Source of the DNA: an uncultured Burkholderiales bacterium
GTDB lineage: Bacteria > Pseudomonadota > Gammaproteobacteria > Burkholderiales > Burkholderiaceae_C
Length of the DNA: 64,000 bases
Direction of reading: 5' to 3'
NCBI GenBank assembly: GCA_903838355.1
Contig: CAILYC010000059.1
Span: forward strand, 117,146 to 181,145
The number at the start of each line of letters is the position of its first letter. The first letter of the stretch is position 1. Shown here one piece after another: positions 1-6,792 of the stretch. The translations under genes and the position numbers were made by a program. The notes beneath the pieces are model-generated. The model was not told the DNA's origin, did not search any database, and saw nothing but the letters and a program-made list of their open reading frames with translations.

Positions 1-210
1 TGCTTCTTCGCTCTCGCTCAAGGCCTTGGTTTGATGGGCGTTGTGCGTCACCTGGCCCGCCAAGAGCTTGCATTTGCAAGACCCACAAGCACCATCCTTA
101 CAGCCATAGGGCAAGGCCACCCCAGCCATCAAGGCGGCCGACAACAGTGTTTCTCCTCTTCGCGCCTGAAAATCGCGACCGCTCGGTTCTATGCTGACAG
201 AAAAGCTCAT
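1..210 (-). CDS. 2Fe-2S ferredoxin / flavoreductase, N-terminal part (CDP-6-deoxy-delta-3,4-glucoseen reductase-like)
   Basis: Only the first 70 codons lie in the window; the gene runs off the left edge. The translated start (MSFSVSIEPSGRDF) leads into a plant-type 2Fe-2S ferredoxin domain with the loop G-C37-KDGA-C42-GS-C45, the usual CX4CX2C cluster ligands; the fourth Cys would lie beyond the edge. In Burkholderiales this domain heads a 330-350 residue protein with FAD and NAD binding modules, usually labelled CDP-6-deoxy-delta-3,4-glucoseen reductase, often next to an NAD-dependent epimerase gene. Here such a gene lies divergently downstream. The label is by homology only; an electron-transfer flavoreductase of unknown substrate is the safer description. 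Confidence 0.8.
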   Translation of the reverse strand, partial: MSFSVSIEPSGRDFQARRGETLLSAALMAGVALPYGCKDGACGSCKCKLLAGQVTHNAHQTKALSESEEA

Positions 211-430
211 GGTGCTTCAATCGTTAAAAGGTGTTTTACGTCGAATTCTAAGTCCATGGGCTCAATCCAATATTTCCATGGGCTTGGGTGAGGGTGAGTT
301 TCGCTTTTTTCTTCCCCCACTTGATGGGCTCATAGCAAAAAACGTCAAAATAGAGGTCATGGAGCGCCATCACCTGCCTTGATTCTTATGGAGACGGTTG
401 ATCGGCCTGGATTAGAAAAAGGAGCTTAAT

Positions 431-1369
431 TTGTCTTGTCTTCCAACCTCTTTGGGTGCGAAACCGGCGCGGTTTAGAAAGTCTAGGCTTTTGATCGTGG
501 GTTGTGGTGATGTGGGTGAGCGTGTCTTAAAGCTCGCTCGGAGAAACGAACGGTGTATTGTGCTCACAAGCAGTGGTATCAAAAAAGATCGCCTGCGTGC
601 TTTGGGTGCAACCCCACTCTTGGGCAATTTGGATCACCCCCAAACTTTGGCGCGCTTGGCCGGTTTGGGGGACCGTGTTTTGCATTTGGCGCCCCCCGCT
701 TCTCATGGCGAGACAGACAAGAGAACACGCGCCTTGCTCCAAGCCTTGGTCAAGCGGACAAGACCTCAGCGATTGGTCTATGGCTCGACCACAGGCGTTT
801 ATGGCGACTGCCAAGGTGAGTGGGTGACTGAAACCCGAGCCCTTAATGCACAAACGGACCGGGCCAAGCGGCGAGTCGATGCAGAGCGCTGGGTCAAGGC
901 GCTGGCCACAGGGCAGCCAGGCTTAGGCGGTGTGGCCGTTTTGCGAATACCTGGCATTTATGCCTTGGACCGCAAGGGTGGAACGCCTGTTGAGCGTCTC
1001 CAAAAGGGCTTGCCCATCCTCTTGCCCATTGAAGACGTCTACACCAACCACATCCATGCCAATGACTTGGCGGTGGCATGCTGGCGCAGTCTATTCATCG
1101 GGCCAATCTTCAGAACATTCAACATCAATGACGACAGCGTGTGGTTGATGGGCGAGTACATGGGCTTGGCGGCGGATCATTTCAAGCTCCCTCGTCCTCA
1201 GGCCATGTGCCGTGAGCAGGTTCAGGCCCTGGTCAGTCCCATGCAGTGGAGTTTTATGCAGGAGTCGCGAAAACTGAGCAACGCGCGCATGAAACGAGAG
1301 CTTCGTCTACGACTTCAGTACCCGAGTCCCCAACAAGGCTGGGGCCCCAAGGTGCTCAATCAAACTTAA
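431..1369 (+). CDS. NAD(P)-binding SDR-family epimerase/dehydratase-like protein (YeeZ type)
   Basis: This 312-residue protein has an N-terminal Rossmann dinucleotide motif LLIVGCGDVGERV near residue 20, and a YGSTTGVYGDC segment near residue 117 where extended or atypical SDR proteins carry their Ser/Tyr region. The classic YxxxK pair is not evident, as in the YeeZ-like group, so enzymatic activity is uncertain. The start is a TTG at 431, preceded by GGAG seven bases upstream; no ATG fits the conserved N-terminus. It is divergent from the 2Fe-2S reductase gene and converges on the flavin oxidoreductase gene. The substrate is unknown. Confidence 0.75.
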   Translation: MSCLPTSLGAKPARFRKSRLLIVGCGDVGERVLKLARRNERCIVLTSSGIKKDRLRALGATPLLGNLDHPQTLARLAGLGDRVLHLAPPASHGETDKRTRALLQALVKRTRPQRLVYGSTTGVYGDCQGEWVTETRALNAQTDRAKRRVDAERWVKALATGQPGLGGVAVLRIPGIYALDRKGGTPVERLQKGLPILLPIEDVYTNHIHANDLAVACWRSLFIGPIFRTFNINDDSVWLMGEYMGLAADHFKLPRPQAMCREQVQALVSPMQWSFMQESRKLSNARMKRELRLRLQYPSPQQGWGPKVLNQT

Positions 1370-1391
1370 GCGTTGAGCATGGCGCAACGGT

Positions 1392-2513
1392 TTAGCGTTG
1401 TGCGTTGGTGCTGGACTCAAAAATGTGCGCCGCTTCTCTAGGCAGACACCGCCAATATTGGCGACTCGATTGCACGTGCCCACCAAGCTCGGCAGCCGCA
1501 CTCCAGACCCAACGCGGATTGAAGAGAACGGCGCGGGCCAAGGCGATGAGATCGGCGTCGCCACGCGCGACAATGTCTTCGGCTTGTTGGGCATTCGTGA
1601 TCAACCCCACCGCGGTGGTGGGCAGGCCTGATTTGTCTTTGACTTGTTTGGCGAACGGGACTTGGTAGCCAGGAGTGAGGGTGATTTTTTGAGCATGGTC
1701 AACCCCACCGGTGGAGACGTGGATGAAGTTGGCCCCGATGTCTTTGAGCCGCACGGCAAATTCAGCGCTCTCCTCACCCGTGAGGCCGTCAGGAGACCAG
1801 TCGGTGGCTGAGATGCGAATGCCCAAGACGCCTTGATAGACTTGTCTCACCGCCTTGAAGACCTCCAAAGGAAAACGCATGCGAGCCTCCAAACTCCCAC
1901 CATAGGCGTCCGTTCTGTGGTTGGACAAGGGGGAGAGGAATTGGTGGAGCAAATAGCCATGGGCGCCATGCAGTTCGATCGCTTCGATGCCCATGTTTTG
2001 AGCGCGAAGAGCGGCTGCGACAAAGTCTGACTTCACTTTTTCCAGCCCTGCCGCATCCAAGGCCACCGGCGCGTGTTCGTTGGGGTTGTGAGGGACCGCA
2101 CTCGGCGCCAAGGTTTGCCATCCGCCAGATTCTGGCGTCAGCAACTTGCCACCAAGCCATGGCACGGCGCTTGAGGCTTTGCGCCCGGCATGCCCGAGTT
2201 GAATGCAAACCAGGGTGTGGGGTGCCAAGGCACGGGCTTTTTTCAATTGGCTGGCCAAAGCTTGCTCGGTTGTTTCGTCCCACAACCCCAAGCAGTCTGG
2301 TGTGATGCGGCCTTCGGCGGACACGGCGGTGGCTTCAATGGTCATCATGGCTGCACCTGAGTTGAGCAAATTGCCCCAGTGCATCAAATGCCAATCGGTG
2401 GCGTTGCCGTTCTTGGCCGAGTATTGGCACATCGGGGCAATGACCACCCGGTTGGCCAGGGTTAAAGGGCCTTTGGGTGAGGGTAAATCAAATGCGGAAA
2501 ACAAAGTGGACAT
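1392..2513 (-). CDS. NADH:flavin oxidoreductase of the Old Yellow Enzyme family (YqjM-like)
   Basis: An FMN-dependent TIM-barrel oxidoreductase of the Old Yellow Enzyme family, which reduces activated C=C bonds using NAD(P)H. The start ATG at 2513 gives 373 residues and the usual N-terminus (LFSAFDLPSPKGPLTLANR). Features of the YqjM class are visible: the redox-tuning Cys in VVIAPMCQYS, the substrate-binding His pair in ELHGAHGYLLHQF, the NHRTDAYGGS loop, and a C-terminal phosphate-binding stretch. An upstream TTG at 2564 would add 17 unconserved residues and is less likely. It lies just downstream of the Bug receptor gene, possibly in one transcript. The physiological substrate is unknown. 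Confidence 0.88.
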   Translation of the reverse strand: MSTLFSAFDLPSPKGPLTLANRVVIAPMCQYSAKNGNATDWHLMHWGNLLNSGAAMMTIEATAVSAEGRITPDCLGLWDETTEQALASQLKKARALAPHTLVCIQLGHAGRKASSAVPWLGGKLLTPESGGWQTLAPSAVPHNPNEHAPVALDAAGLEKVKSDFVAAALRAQNMGIEAIELHGAHGYLLHQFLSPLSNHRTDAYGGSLEARMRFPLEVFKAVRQVYQGVLGIRISATDWSPDGLTGEESAEFAVRLKDIGANFIHVSTGGVDHAQKITLTPGYQVPFAKQVKDKSGLPTTAVGLITNAQQAEDIVARGDADLIALARAVLFNPRWVWSAAAELGGHVQSSRQYWRCLPREAAHIFESSTNAQR

Positions 2514-2578
2514 GGCGTGAGGTTTCAATGGAAAGGTTGGGTAGATCTGATCTGGGGTGCTCAAGCTTTTTATTCAGG

Positions 2579-3601
2579 CTATTGGGGTTCGATTTTGGCC
2601 TCTCGAATGGCCTTGGCCCACTTGGCTGTTTCCAACTTACTGCGCTGCATCAAAGCTTCGGGTGGGCCAGGCTCGGTTTCAAAGCCCATGTCGGCAAACT
2701 TGTCTTGTATTTCTTTGCTGCTGGCGGCCGTGTTGCTCGCGTGGTTGAGCTTCATGACGATCTCCCTTGGGGTACCAGCAGGCGCAAAGCTGGCAAAGTA
2801 AGCGATCAGTTCATAGCCTTTGATGCCGAGCGCTTCGTTCACGGTGGGCAACTCTGGAATGGCCTTGGAGCGTTGCGTGGAGGTCACCGCAAGGCCTCGA
2901 ATCTTGCCCGATCTGACTTGGGGGAGCATCACGGCAAAGTCAGCCGTGAACATCATGACCTGGCCACCGATCAAGTCGGTCATGGCGTTGGGGCCACTCT
3001 TGTAGGGCACAGAGGTCATCTCCACACCCGTCATGCCCGCCAGCATCGCAGACGAGACCAATTGTGAGGTTGATGCCGAGGCAAAGGTGACAAATTCAGG
3101 CTTGGACTTGGCCAAAGCAATGAACTCTTTGAGGGTTTTGGTGGGCATCTCATTGTTGACTGCCACAATTAAGGGCACTGAGCCCATGAAGGCCACAGCC
3201 GCAAAGGCCGTGTCTTGGTCGTAGGGCAGTTTTTTCATGAGGCTTTTGAGGGCTGCATTGGTGCTGTTGGTGCCAAATAAAAGGGTATAGCCGTCGGGCA
3301 AAGCTTTGGCAACAAAGTCCGCACCCAGCATCCCGTTCACCCCTACTTTGTTGTCAACAATCAAGGGCTGTTCCAACTCTTCTCCCATCTTGGCCGCAAA
3401 AGCGCGCCCGATTTGATCGGTGGCAGAACCAGCCGCAAAGGGCACAATCACATGGATGGGTTTGTTGGGGAAGGACTGCGCCTGGATGTTGGGACAAAGG
3501 GCGCATGCGCCAATGAGCAAGAACGACATCAGCCTCAAGTTTGACTGGGGTGTTGGCCGTTGGCGGTCAAAGGGTTGGTTCACCGAGACTGAGTTCTGCA
3601 T
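2579..3601 (-). CDS. Bug-family tripartite tricarboxylate transporter substrate-binding protein
   Basis: A periplasmic extracytoplasmic solute receptor of the Bug (TctC) family, 340 residues. It has a signal peptide with a hydrophobic core SFLLIGACALC ending near AQS, then the family start KPIHVIVPFAAGSATDQIGR and the AKALPDGYTLLFGTNS segment. The start at 3601 has a strong AAGGAG ribosome site eight bases upstream. Bug proteins bind carboxylates and related small molecules and feed TctA/TctB permeases. No permease genes are in the window, which is usual for the many orphan Bug receptors of Burkholderiales. The ligand cannot be predicted. Confidence 0.9.
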   Translation of the reverse strand: MQNSVSVNQPFDRQRPTPQSNLRLMSFLLIGACALCPNIQAQSFPNKPIHVIVPFAAGSATDQIGRAFAAKMGEELEQPLIVDNKVGVNGMLGADFVAKALPDGYTLLFGTNSTNAALKSLMKKLPYDQDTAFAAVAFMGSVPLIVAVNNEMPTKTLKEFIALAKSKPEFVTFASASTSQLVSSAMLAGMTGVEMTSVPYKSGPNAMTDLIGGQVMMFTADFAVMLPQVRSGKIRGLAVTSTQRSKAIPELPTVNEALGIKGYELIAYFASFAPAGTPREIVMKLNHASNTAASSKEIQDKFADMGFETEPGPPEALMQRSKLETAKWAKAIREAKIEPQ

Positions 3602-3946
3602 GGGGTCTCCTTAAATGGGTTGGAGGGGGTGGGCGGGGGTGTAGACGGTGCTGAGGACCGGCATTGTTGCCCAAGCCCTTGGGTCGTCCAATGATATCCA
3701 ACATCGACTGTCCACACCAGCGCACAAGCCTTAGGGGTTGACGCTTGTTGGAGGGGCTTTGTCGAGGTGTGAAGCGCAGGTTGCCAGTGCCAGGCGAGCA
3801 TGCGCCCAATGTCAAAATCTAAAGCCCAATTCGGCCTGGCTTGGGCGAGTGAGGTGTCGCATTGAGCGAAAGTTGGCTTCAAGGAGAATCTCCACCATTG
3901 AAGTCCCTGGAGCAATGATGCAGACCCCAGGAACGATACAATTGAG
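3602..3946. other. intergenic region between Bug receptor and tRNA-Leu
   Basis: About 345 bases without a convincing gene. Open frames here are short, lack ribosome sites, or only run through the tRNA. It should hold the promoter and 5' leader of the Bug gene (minus strand) and the downstream end of the tRNA-Leu transcript. No clear terminator hairpin was seen. Confidence 0.6.
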
Positions 3947-4034
3947 TGGTGCCGAAGGCCGGAATCGAACCGGCACGGTGTTTTGCACCGGCAGATTTTG
4001 AATCTGCTGCGTCTACCTATTTCGCCACTTCGGC
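3947..4034 (-). tRNA. tRNA-Leu (anticodon CAA)
   Basis: On the minus strand the sequence starts GCCGAAG and ends CTTCGGC-A-CCA, giving a perfect 7-bp acceptor stem with discriminator A and an encoded CCA. A T-arm with GGTTCGATTCC and an anticodon loop TTCAAAA (anticodon CAA) are present, and a long variable arm as expected of class II tRNA-Leu. Total length with CCA is 88 nt. It reads UUG codons. It is divergent from cysM, with only 21 bases between the tRNA 5' end and the cysM start codon. Confidence 0.96.
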
Positions 4035-4052
4035 CAAAGTGTTGAGCTGACA

Positions 4053-4081
4053 ATTATGACACATCCAAGACCCCATTTCAA
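4053..4081 (-). promoter_or_regulatory. sigma-70 promoter for tRNA-Leu, inside cysM
   Basis: On the minus strand a -35 box TTGAAA (4076-4081) and a -10 box CATAAT (4053-4058) are separated by exactly 17 bases, which puts transcription start near 4046, about 12 bases before the mature tRNA. The -10 box overlaps the cysM ATG (4056-4058). Predicted from consensus only. Confidence 0.65.
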
Positions 4082-4973
4082 AACTTTAGAAGAGATCGTT
4101 GGGAAAACGCCGCTCGCGGCCCTTCAACGCCTTGAAGCCGAAAGTCTGAAAGCCAACGACTGTGTGGTGCTCGGCAAGCTCGAGGGCAACAATCCGGCGG
4201 GCTCGGTCAAGGATCGTCCAGCCTTGTCCATGATTGCCAAAGCGCAAGACCGTGGCGAGATCAAACCTGGTGACACCTTGATCGAGGCGACATCTGGCAA
4301 TACTGGCATTGCCCTGGCCATGGCCGCGGCCATCAAAGGTTATCGCATGGTGTTGATCATGCCCGAGGACTTGTCCATTGAGCGAGCCCAGACCATGAAA
4401 GCCTTTGGTGCGGAATTGATTTTGACACCCAAGGCGGGTGGTATGGAGCACGCCCGGGACTTGGCCATGCGCATGCAGCAAGAGGGCCGTGGTCGCGTAT
4501 TGGACCAATTTGCCAACCATGACAATCCGAGAACTCATTACGAGACGACAGGGCCAGAAATCTGGCACGATACTGAAGGTCAAATCACCCATTTTGTGAG
4601 TGCCATGGGTACCACGGGGACCATCACCGGGGTTGCCAAGTATTTGAAAGAGCGCAACCCCAAGATTCAAATCATTGGCGCGCAGCCCAGTGAAGGCTCT
4701 CGGATACCGGGCATACGCAAATGGCCCAAAGAGTATTTGCCCGCGATCTACGATGACAGCAATATCGATGAATTGGTGCAGGTGAGCCAACACGACGCGG
4801 AAGTCATGTGCCGTCGCATGGCCAAAGAAGAGGGTCTCTTTGCGGGAGTCTCAGCGGCTGGCGCTTGCTGGGTGGCGCTGGAATTGGCCAAAAAAGTCAA
4901 GCACGCGACCATCGTTTTTATTGTCTGCGATCGCGGCGACCGTTACTTGTCCACCGGCGTTTTCCCAGCATGA
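4056..4973 (+). CDS. cysM: cysteine synthase B (O-acetylserine sulfhydrylase)
   Basis: A PLP-dependent beta-family enzyme that makes cysteine from O-acetylserine and sulfide, or S-sulfocysteine from thiosulfate. It has 305 residues, the normal length. The PLP lysine is K52 in NPAGSVKDRPAL; the Asn/Thr loop EATSGNTGIALA, the glycine-rich phosphate clamp SAMGTTGTITGVAKY and the C-terminal GDRYLSTG are all present. CysM identity rather than CysK is supported by the GNNPAGSVKDR context and the IPGIRKWPKEYLP segment. It overlaps the Nudix gene by four bases, and tusA follows, suggesting a short sulfur-linked operon. No strong ribosome site precedes the ATG. Confidence 0.95.
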   Translation: MTHPRPHFKTLEEIVGKTPLAALQRLEAESLKANDCVVLGKLEGNNPAGSVKDRPALSMIAKAQDRGEIKPGDTLIEATSGNTGIALAMAAAIKGYRMVLIMPEDLSIERAQTMKAFGAELILTPKAGGMEHARDLAMRMQQEGRGRVLDQFANHDNPRTHYETTGPEIWHDTEGQITHFVSAMGTTGTITGVAKYLKERNPKIQIIGAQPSEGSRIPGIRKWPKEYLPAIYDDSNIDELVQVSQHDAEVMCRRMAKEEGLFAGVSAAGACWVALELAKKVKHATIVFIVCDRGDRYLSTGVFPA

Positions 4974-5497
4974 GTGATTTTCGATTTTGCCCCCTATGCG
5001 CCTCCACCTTGAGTGCCTTGGCGAGAGAGGAAGACGGCGGCCTCGTCACCCGTTTGCGCTGTACCGCCTGTGAGTGGACCCACTGGAACAACCCGACACC
5101 TGTACTCGGGGCCATCGTGCAACGGGGTGAGCACGTGGTGCTGGCAAGAAATGCAGCCTGGCAGGGGCGTCGCTTTGCTTTGATCACAGGCTTCATGGAG
5201 GCCAATGAGACGCCCCAAGAAGGCATCACTCGCGAGATCAAAGAAGAGACCAATTTGGACGTCACTTCATTGTCCTTGGTCGGGGTATATGAATTTGTGA
5301 AGAAAAATCAAGTCCTGATCGTCTACCATGCCCACGCCACGGGGGAGATTCGCTTGAGCCCTGAATTGGCCGAATACCAACTCCAACGCCCAAGCGAGAT
5401 CATTTGCTGGCCAGCGGGCACGGGTCACGCGGTGGCGGACTGGCAGCGCGGCTTGGGTATTGAACCGCGTTATCTGGCTTGGGAAGACCGGGTTTGA
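4970..5497 (+). CDS. Nudix hydrolase with N-terminal zinc ribbon
   Basis: The ATG at 4970 overlaps the cysM stop (ATGA), giving 175 residues. A CPLC...CTAC zinc ribbon (C7, C10, C31, C34) precedes the Nudix domain. The Nudix box runs from G74 (GFMEANE...TREIKEETN) and keeps the catalytic REIKEE core; the usual Gly after EE-x is Asn, a mild deviation. The layout resembles the zinc-ribbon plus Nudix part of NADH pyrophosphatase NudC but is shorter, so the substrate (a nucleoside diphosphate derivative) is unassigned. Translationally coupled to cysM. Confidence 0.85.
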   Translation: MSDFRFCPLCASTLSALAREEDGGLVTRLRCTACEWTHWNNPTPVLGAIVQRGEHVVLARNAAWQGRRFALITGFMEANETPQEGITREIKEETNLDVTSLSLVGVYEFVKKNQVLIVYHAHATGEIRLSPELAEYQLQRPSEIICWPAGTGHAVADWQRGLGIEPRYLAWEDRV

Positions 5498-5549
5498 TTT
5501 AAACCTTGACTGGCCAGCATTTCAATCAAAGACCAAAGACACACCAGAC

Positions 5550-5780
5550 ATGAACATCGATATCGAACTCGACACCTGTGGGCTCAATTGTCCTTTGCCC
5601 ATTTTGAAAACTAAAAAAGCCTTGTCAGGGATGCAAGCGGGTCAACGCATCCGTGTGCGATCGACCGACTCCGGTGCTGCACGAGACTTTGAGGCCTTTG
5701 CCAGACAAACAGGCCACACCTTGCTCGAGCAAAGTACCCAGGGCAATGAGTTTATTTTTGTCCTTCAGCGGCGCGACTAA
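5550..5780 (+). CDS. tusA: TusA-family sulfurtransferase
   Basis: A 76-residue protein of the TusA/SirA/YedF family, small sulfur carriers that pass persulfide sulfur from cysteine desulfurase to tRNA thiolation, molybdenum cofactor and other acceptors. The signature DTCGLNCPLPILKTKKAL carries the active Cys in CPLP (C14); an extra Cys (C10) sits four residues before it. The start at 5550 is the only Met close to the conserved beta strand; a longer frame from 5460 adds unconserved residues. It lies 52 bases after the Nudix gene and on the same strand as cysM. Whether it is TusA proper or a YedF-like paralogue cannot be settled from one copy. Confidence 0.85.
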   Translation: MNIDIELDTCGLNCPLPILKTKKALSGMQAGQRIRVRSTDSGAARDFEAFARQTGHTLLEQSTQGNEFIFVLQRRD

Positions 5781-5822
5781 GGAATTTGGATCCTTGCCTT
5801 GCTGAGTTCCAGACCTTGGCGC

Positions 5823-6731
5823 TCAGACGATCAGCGCTTTCAAGTATTGAGAAAACTCTGGCGCCACCTCTTTGTGTTTCAAGGCGAGCTCGACTGTGGC
5901 TTGCAAAAACCCAAGTTTGGAGCCACAGTCAAAGCGCTTGCCTTCGTAGCGATAGGCGGTGACACCCTCGAACTTCAAAAGCTCAGAGATGCCATCGGTC
6001 AATTGAATCTCGCCCAAAGCTCCTCGGCCCATGCCTTGAATCAAGCCAAAGACCTTGGGGCTCAAAATATAGCGGCCAGCCACGGCGAGTCTCGAGTCGG
6101 TTTGCTCGGCACGGGGTTTTTCCACGATGCGTTGAACTTGGGTGTGGCCGTCGCTTGTCACGCTGCCGCTCACAATGCCGTAGCGGTGAACTTGTTCGGT
6201 GGGGACCTCTTGCACGGCCAAGATGGATTGGTGGGTTTGCATGTAGAGATCTGCCATTTGGCTCAAGATGCCTTTGCCGTGATCGGGTCCGAGCATCAAA
6301 TCATCGGCCAGTAAAACAGCAAAGGGCTCGTCGCCCACCAGCTTTTCCGCGCACAGCACTGCGTGTCCTAATCCCAAGGCCCTGGGTTGGCGCACATAAG
6401 AGCACAGCATGTCGGCGGGTTGGACCTCCCGAATCAAGGACAAGAGCGCGGATTTTCCAGCCACTTCCAACTCATTTTCCAGCTCATAAGCCGTGTCAAA
6501 GTGATCTTCAATGGCACGCTTGGAGCGACCGGTTACAAAAATCATGTGACGAATGCCTGCTTCATAGGCTTCTTCAACGGCATATTGAATGAGGGGCTTG
6601 TCCACCACGGGCAGCATCTCTTTAGGCTGTGCCTTGGTGGCGGGCAGGAAGCGCGTTCCAAGACCAGCCACGGGGAAAACCGCTTTGGTCAAAGGCATCT
6701 TGGTGTAGGACCGTTCTGTGGAAGTTGTCAT
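5823..6731 (-). CDS. galU: UTP-glucose-1-phosphate uridylyltransferase
   Basis: Makes UDP-glucose from UTP and glucose-1-phosphate for exopolysaccharide, LPS and nucleotide-sugar synthesis. 302 residues, the usual length. The nucleotide-binding start VFPVAGLGTRFLPATKAQPK, the EMLPVVDKPLIQYAVEEA segment, the DDL metal site near residue 140 and the IVEKP motif are intact. ATG at 6731 is used; an internal ATG at 6698 directly before the conserved strand is an alternative, and neither has a good ribosome site. It lies downstream of valS on the same strand, 61 bases away, and converges on tusA. Confidence 0.95.
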   Translation of the reverse strand: MTTSTERSYTKMPLTKAVFPVAGLGTRFLPATKAQPKEMLPVVDKPLIQYAVEEAYEAGIRHMIFVTGRSKRAIEDHFDTAYELENELEVAGKSALLSLIREVQPADMLCSYVRQPRALGLGHAVLCAEKLVGDEPFAVLLADDLMLGPDHGKGILSQMADLYMQTHQSILAVQEVPTEQVHRYGIVSGSVTSDGHTQVQRIVEKPRAEQTDSRLAVAGRYILSPKVFGLIQGMGRGALGEIQLTDGISELLKFEGVTAYRYEGKRFDCGSKLGFLQATVELALKHKEVAPEFSQYLKALIV

Positions 6732-6792
6732 GGTGGTGGTCAGGGTAGATTCGAATGGGGGGTGGGCTCAATGGGCTCAGTTGCGCTTGTGC

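Noticed and set aside
3580..4053. 157-residue open frame on the minus strand through the tRNA-Leu
   Set aside because: Its first part is the tRNA gene itself and the rest has no recognisable domain or ribosome site.
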